A stretch of 64,000 nt of DNA, taken from CAVUNY01 sp963768585. Its GTDB lineage: Bacteria > Chloroflexota > Anaerolineae > Anaerolineales > Anaerolineaceae. The stretch is from positions 1 to 64,000 of the forward strand of contig CAVYIF010000014.1 of assembly GCA_963768585.1 (NCBI GenBank). The letters run 5' to 3'. Numbering within the stretch: position 1 is the first letter of the stretch; the number at the start of each line of letters is the position of its first letter. The translations under genes and the position numbers were made by a program. Below are positions 61,773 through 64,000 of this stretch, in pieces. The notes beneath the pieces were generated by a model. The model made no database searches, had not been told where the DNA came from, and saw only the letters and a list, made by a program, of their open reading frames with translations.

Positions 61773-64000
61773 TTACCAGGCGGGCGTAATGCTCCCGGTC
61801 GAATCCTGCCAGTACGGGGCCCAGGTGAAGGCCAGCAGTTGGATGTTAATATCCGATTTGCGAGGCTTGATCAAAATCGTATCCAGTTCTTCTGCCTGGG
61901 CATCGATCTTGGCAGCCAGGTCCGCGGTCTCTTCATCAAACTGCGCCTGCAAATCGGCCTGCCGCTTCTTTAATGCTTCCACAGTTTCGCCGGCCCGGCC
62001 GATATCCTGGTTGGCCGCCGCCGTCCGGCTGACACCGCGCATGGCGGTGGCTGCCTTGCCCAGCGTACTGCTGGAGACCACTTTGCGCCCGGTAAAGGCG
62101 CCCAACAGGGTGGCCCCAAATGAGATGACCGTCTGAAAACCCTGTTGTTTGGCCTGGGCTTTTTCACGATCTACCGCCTGTTCGGCGCGGCGGATGCGCT
62201 CCTGCAGGGTCGCCAGTTTGGGCGCATACTTTTTACGCAGCGCTTCGGTGGCTTCGTCGCGCTGCTCGCGTGCCGCCAACTGCAAGCGCACGCGAAAATC
62301 GCGCTCCGATTCTCCCGCCTGCGAGGCCTGCTTGAGCGAAGGGCTGGATAACAGCTCAATCGATTGGCTGCCGTACAACCAGCTGGAAAAATCCCGGCGC
62401 CATCTTGCATAACTGCGCGCATTTCCGGCTGCAGGCGGCAGGCCGGGGTATTTCGCGTCCGGTTCTGGAGACTTTTCCAGATCGTTGGCAGCCACTTCCA
62501 ATTCCTGGGCATCATCCCAATTTACCGGAATAGCCTCATCCAGGATAGGGGTGATATAAATCAGGTCTTTAGCGAGGTCGACTTTATGCTTGCGATCGAC
62601 AAAGCTGATCCTGGTCGTCCCTAACAACCGGGGTTGGTAAACCAGGCTGCTGTTCGCAGGTCCGCGCCCGCGCACCGGGATATAAAACTGGGGAATCTCC
62701 GGCGCGAGGGTTGGCGGGTGTCCCTGATCAGACTGCGGCGCTGGGGCAGGGACGGCGGCAGCGGGAGGAGCCGCCGCCTGGACCGGGACAGCGGCATCCG
62801 CGACCGGGGCCGCCTCAGCCAGTTTGCGGTAAGGATCCATTAAGCGTTTAATCTGGTCGCGAGTCAGCGGCCCGCGCAGATAGGATAGGGCCCAACGCGT
62901 CTGGAAGACCACCGGCTGATCTTCGTGGGTGTTGTTCATCAGAAAGACCCGGCTGCCCAGTCCGGAGATGATCTGTTCCAGGTCTTTGCGGTCAAACTGG
63001 CTGCCTGTGGCAGCCGCAGCACCTTCCAGCCCGTCTAACAGGCGAGCTTTGTCGCGTTCGGTCTGCAGCCGGCCAATAAACCAGGTGCCGGTATTGGAAA
63101 GCGCCTTGTAATCCAGATCGACCGGGTTCTGCGTCGCCAGCACCATGCCAACCCCATAAGCCCGAGCCTGTTTGAGCAAGGTCATCAGCGGCAGTTTGGA
63201 GGGCGGGTTGCTGGTCGGCGGCAGATAGCCAAACACCTCGTCCATATACACAATCGCCCGCAGGCTGGTGGTGCCAGATTGGGTGCGCATCCAGCCCAGG
63301 ATCTGGTTCATCAGCAAGGAAACAAAGAACATGCGCTCCGAGTCAGCCAAATGAGCGATCGAGAAAATCGCGATGCGCGGCTTGCCGGCCGGTGTATGCA
63401 GGATGTTGCCGATATCCAGCGGTGTGCCTTCCAGCCAGGCAGAAAAGCCCGGCGAAGCCAGCAAGTTGTTCAAAGCCAGCACCAATCCAAAGCGATCCTT
63501 GGCCGGATAAAAAGACTCGAGCTCCAGCACGCCGATGCGGCTGATCGGTGGGGACTGCACCTGCTGAATTAAAACGCCCAGGTCCAGATCTACCCCTTTT
63601 CTCCAGGCGGTATCGATCAGCGTCGAAAGCAGCACATGCTCGCGGCTTTGAATCGGGTCGGCTTCGATCCCAACCAGGCCCAGCAGACTGTTGACCACCG
63701 TGCTGACCCGGTCCCGCATCAGATCACGGTCATCGATGACCGCCGGGTCGGGGGCCGCAAACGACTTGAGGATCGAAACCGGCAGCCCGGCGCTGGACCC
63801 GGGAGTATAAATGGCAAAATCCGCGGCGTCGCGCAGGCGTTGAATGCGGTCGCCGTCCTGACCCCAATCCGCCAGACCCTTGCGCCAGGTATCGGCCTGC
63901 TTCGCGGCATATTCCTGCGCCGACAGACCTTTCTGGCGGGCATCATCCTGGTTGATCCACGGCAGAAAGTCTTCTCCGCGCAGTTGGGGGAAAGTCAGCA
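61773..64000 (-). CDS. HerA/DUF87-like ATPase, 5'-partial
   Basis: The frame stays open from 61773 to the window edge, at least 740 residues; the Met at 63719 is internal, since the upstream codons (PWINQDDARQKGLSAQEYAA, FAIYTPGSSAGLPVSIL) are plainly part of the protein. The visible part carries Walker B (LRAIVYMDEVFGYLPP), a QARAYGVGMVLATQNP segment and an 'NTGTWFIGRL' arginine-finger-like region typical of the FtsK/HerA superfamily. A long Ala/Pro linker (PVQAAAPPAAAVPAPAP) leads to a C-terminal coiled coil (RERIRRAEQAVDREKAQAKQ). Walker A lies outside the window. Likely a hexameric pump or remodeller for DNA or protein; no NurA-like nuclease gene is in view. Confidence 0.82.
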   Translation of the reverse strand, partial: LTFPQLRGEDFLPWINQDDARQKGLSAQEYAAKQADTWRKGLADWGQDGDRIQRLRDAADFAIYTPGSSAGLPVSILKSFAAPDPAVIDDRDLMRDRVSTVVNSLLGLVGIEADPIQSREHVLLSTLIDTAWRKGVDLDLGVLIQQVQSPPISRIGVLELESFYPAKDRFGLVLALNNLLASPGFSAWLEGTPLDIGNILHTPAGKPRIAIFSIAHLADSERMFFVSLLMNQILGWMRTQSGTTSLRAIVYMDEVFGYLPPTSNPPSKLPLMTLLKQARAYGVGMVLATQNPVDLDYKALSNTGTWFIGRLQTERDKARLLDGLEGAAAATGSQFDRKDLEQIISGLGSRVFLMNNTHEDQPVVFQTRWALSYLRGPLTRDQIKRLMDPYRKLAEAAPVADAAVPVQAAAPPAAAVPAPAPQSDQGHPPTLAPEIPQFYIPVRGRGPANSSLVYQPRLLGTTRISFVDRKHKVDLAKDLIYITPILDEAIPVNWDDAQELEVAANDLEKSPEPDAKYPGLPPAAGNARSYARWRRDFSSWLYGSQSIELLSSPSLKQASQAGESERDFRVRLQLAAREQRDEATEALRKKYAPKLATLQERIRRAEQAVDREKAQAKQQGFQTVISFGATLLGAFTGRKVVSSSTLGKAATAMRGVSRTAAANQDIGRAGETVEALKKRQADLQAQFDEETADLAAKIDAQAEELDTILIKPRKSDINIQLLAFTWAPYWQDSTGSITPAW

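Noticed and set aside
1..64000. CRISPR arrays, rRNA and tRNA genes
   Set aside because: I looked for regularly spaced repeats and for tRNA/rRNA landmarks and saw none; the only direct repeats are the 66-67 bp tandem at 22671 and the protein-repeat copies.

Overview
The window looks like a chromosomal piece of a Chloroflexota bacterium, most likely of the Anaerolineae type. This rests on gene content and style only: lipoproteins with NBR1-type Ig domains, BNR-repeat lipoproteins, a membrane-anchored sortase, paired SPFH membrane proteins, Ni-dependent lactate racemase, GH38/GH42/GH94-like carbohydrate enzymes and a Tat-exported peptide-binding lipoprotein. I see no rRNA, tRNA, CRISPR array or intact mobile element.

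Layout. 0-2.4 kb: the end of a Tad-pilus-like operon (two TadE-like pseudopilins and a TadG-like protein). 2.4-4.3 kb: a scar region with a C-terminal scrap of a repeat protein, an IS3-type transposase tail and a GH16 laminarinase broken by two deletions. 4.4-12 kb: a very large GH94-like (probably beta-1,3-glucan) phosphorylase, a secreted three-repeat protein, an NBR1-Ig lipoprotein, a sortase and a small membrane protein. 12-14.3 kb: a minus-strand operon of a VapBC-type toxin-antitoxin pair, a nitroreductase and galactonate dehydratase. 14.4-19.4 kb: a BNR lipoprotein, an orphan MNT nucleotidyltransferase, and a nitrogen-oxide block (Crp/Fnr regulator, copper nitrite reductase, split Ric-like iron-sulfur repair pair). 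19.4-27.3 kb: class III FBPase, a frameshifted epimerase, a structured non-coding stretch with a duplicated promoter, lactate racemase, cold-shock protein with an attenuator-like leader, CBS protein, SurE and adenosine deaminase. 27.4-38.3 kb: LacI regulator and GH38 mannosidase (frameshifted near its end), a cytidylyltransferase-GHMP kinase fusion, a peroxiredoxin-glutaredoxin fusion with an in-frame UGA, two small exported proteins, GH42 beta-galactosidase and a PLP decarboxylase. 38.7-49.2 kb: two convergent operons, one of two SPFH membrane proteins plus a repeat protein, the other of a radical SAM enzyme, a coiled-coil protein, an unknown protein and a double AAA+ ATPase. 49.4-56.2 kb: an oligopeptide ABC transporter operon with a fused double ATPase and a CBS-ACT protein. 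56.7-64 kb: three zinc-ribbon proteins, an M20 peptidase, a GNAT-like protein and a partial HerA/DUF87-like ATPase.

Two items stand out. First, the gene at 32815-33570 reads through an in-frame UGA exactly at the peroxidatic cysteine position of a peroxiredoxin, and a bacterial SECIS-like hairpin lies directly behind it: a probable selenoprotein that gene callers would truncate. Second, the SPFH / double-AAA / radical SAM locus at 39.3-49.2 kb looks like a multi-part membrane-associated system whose job I cannot name. Recurrent small-scale features are TATAAT-N6-ATG (leaderless) starts and long perfect hairpins at gene ends, mostly without a U-tract. Three genes are broken (GH16, epimerase, GH38); the latter two need only one base each, so sequencing error is possible.
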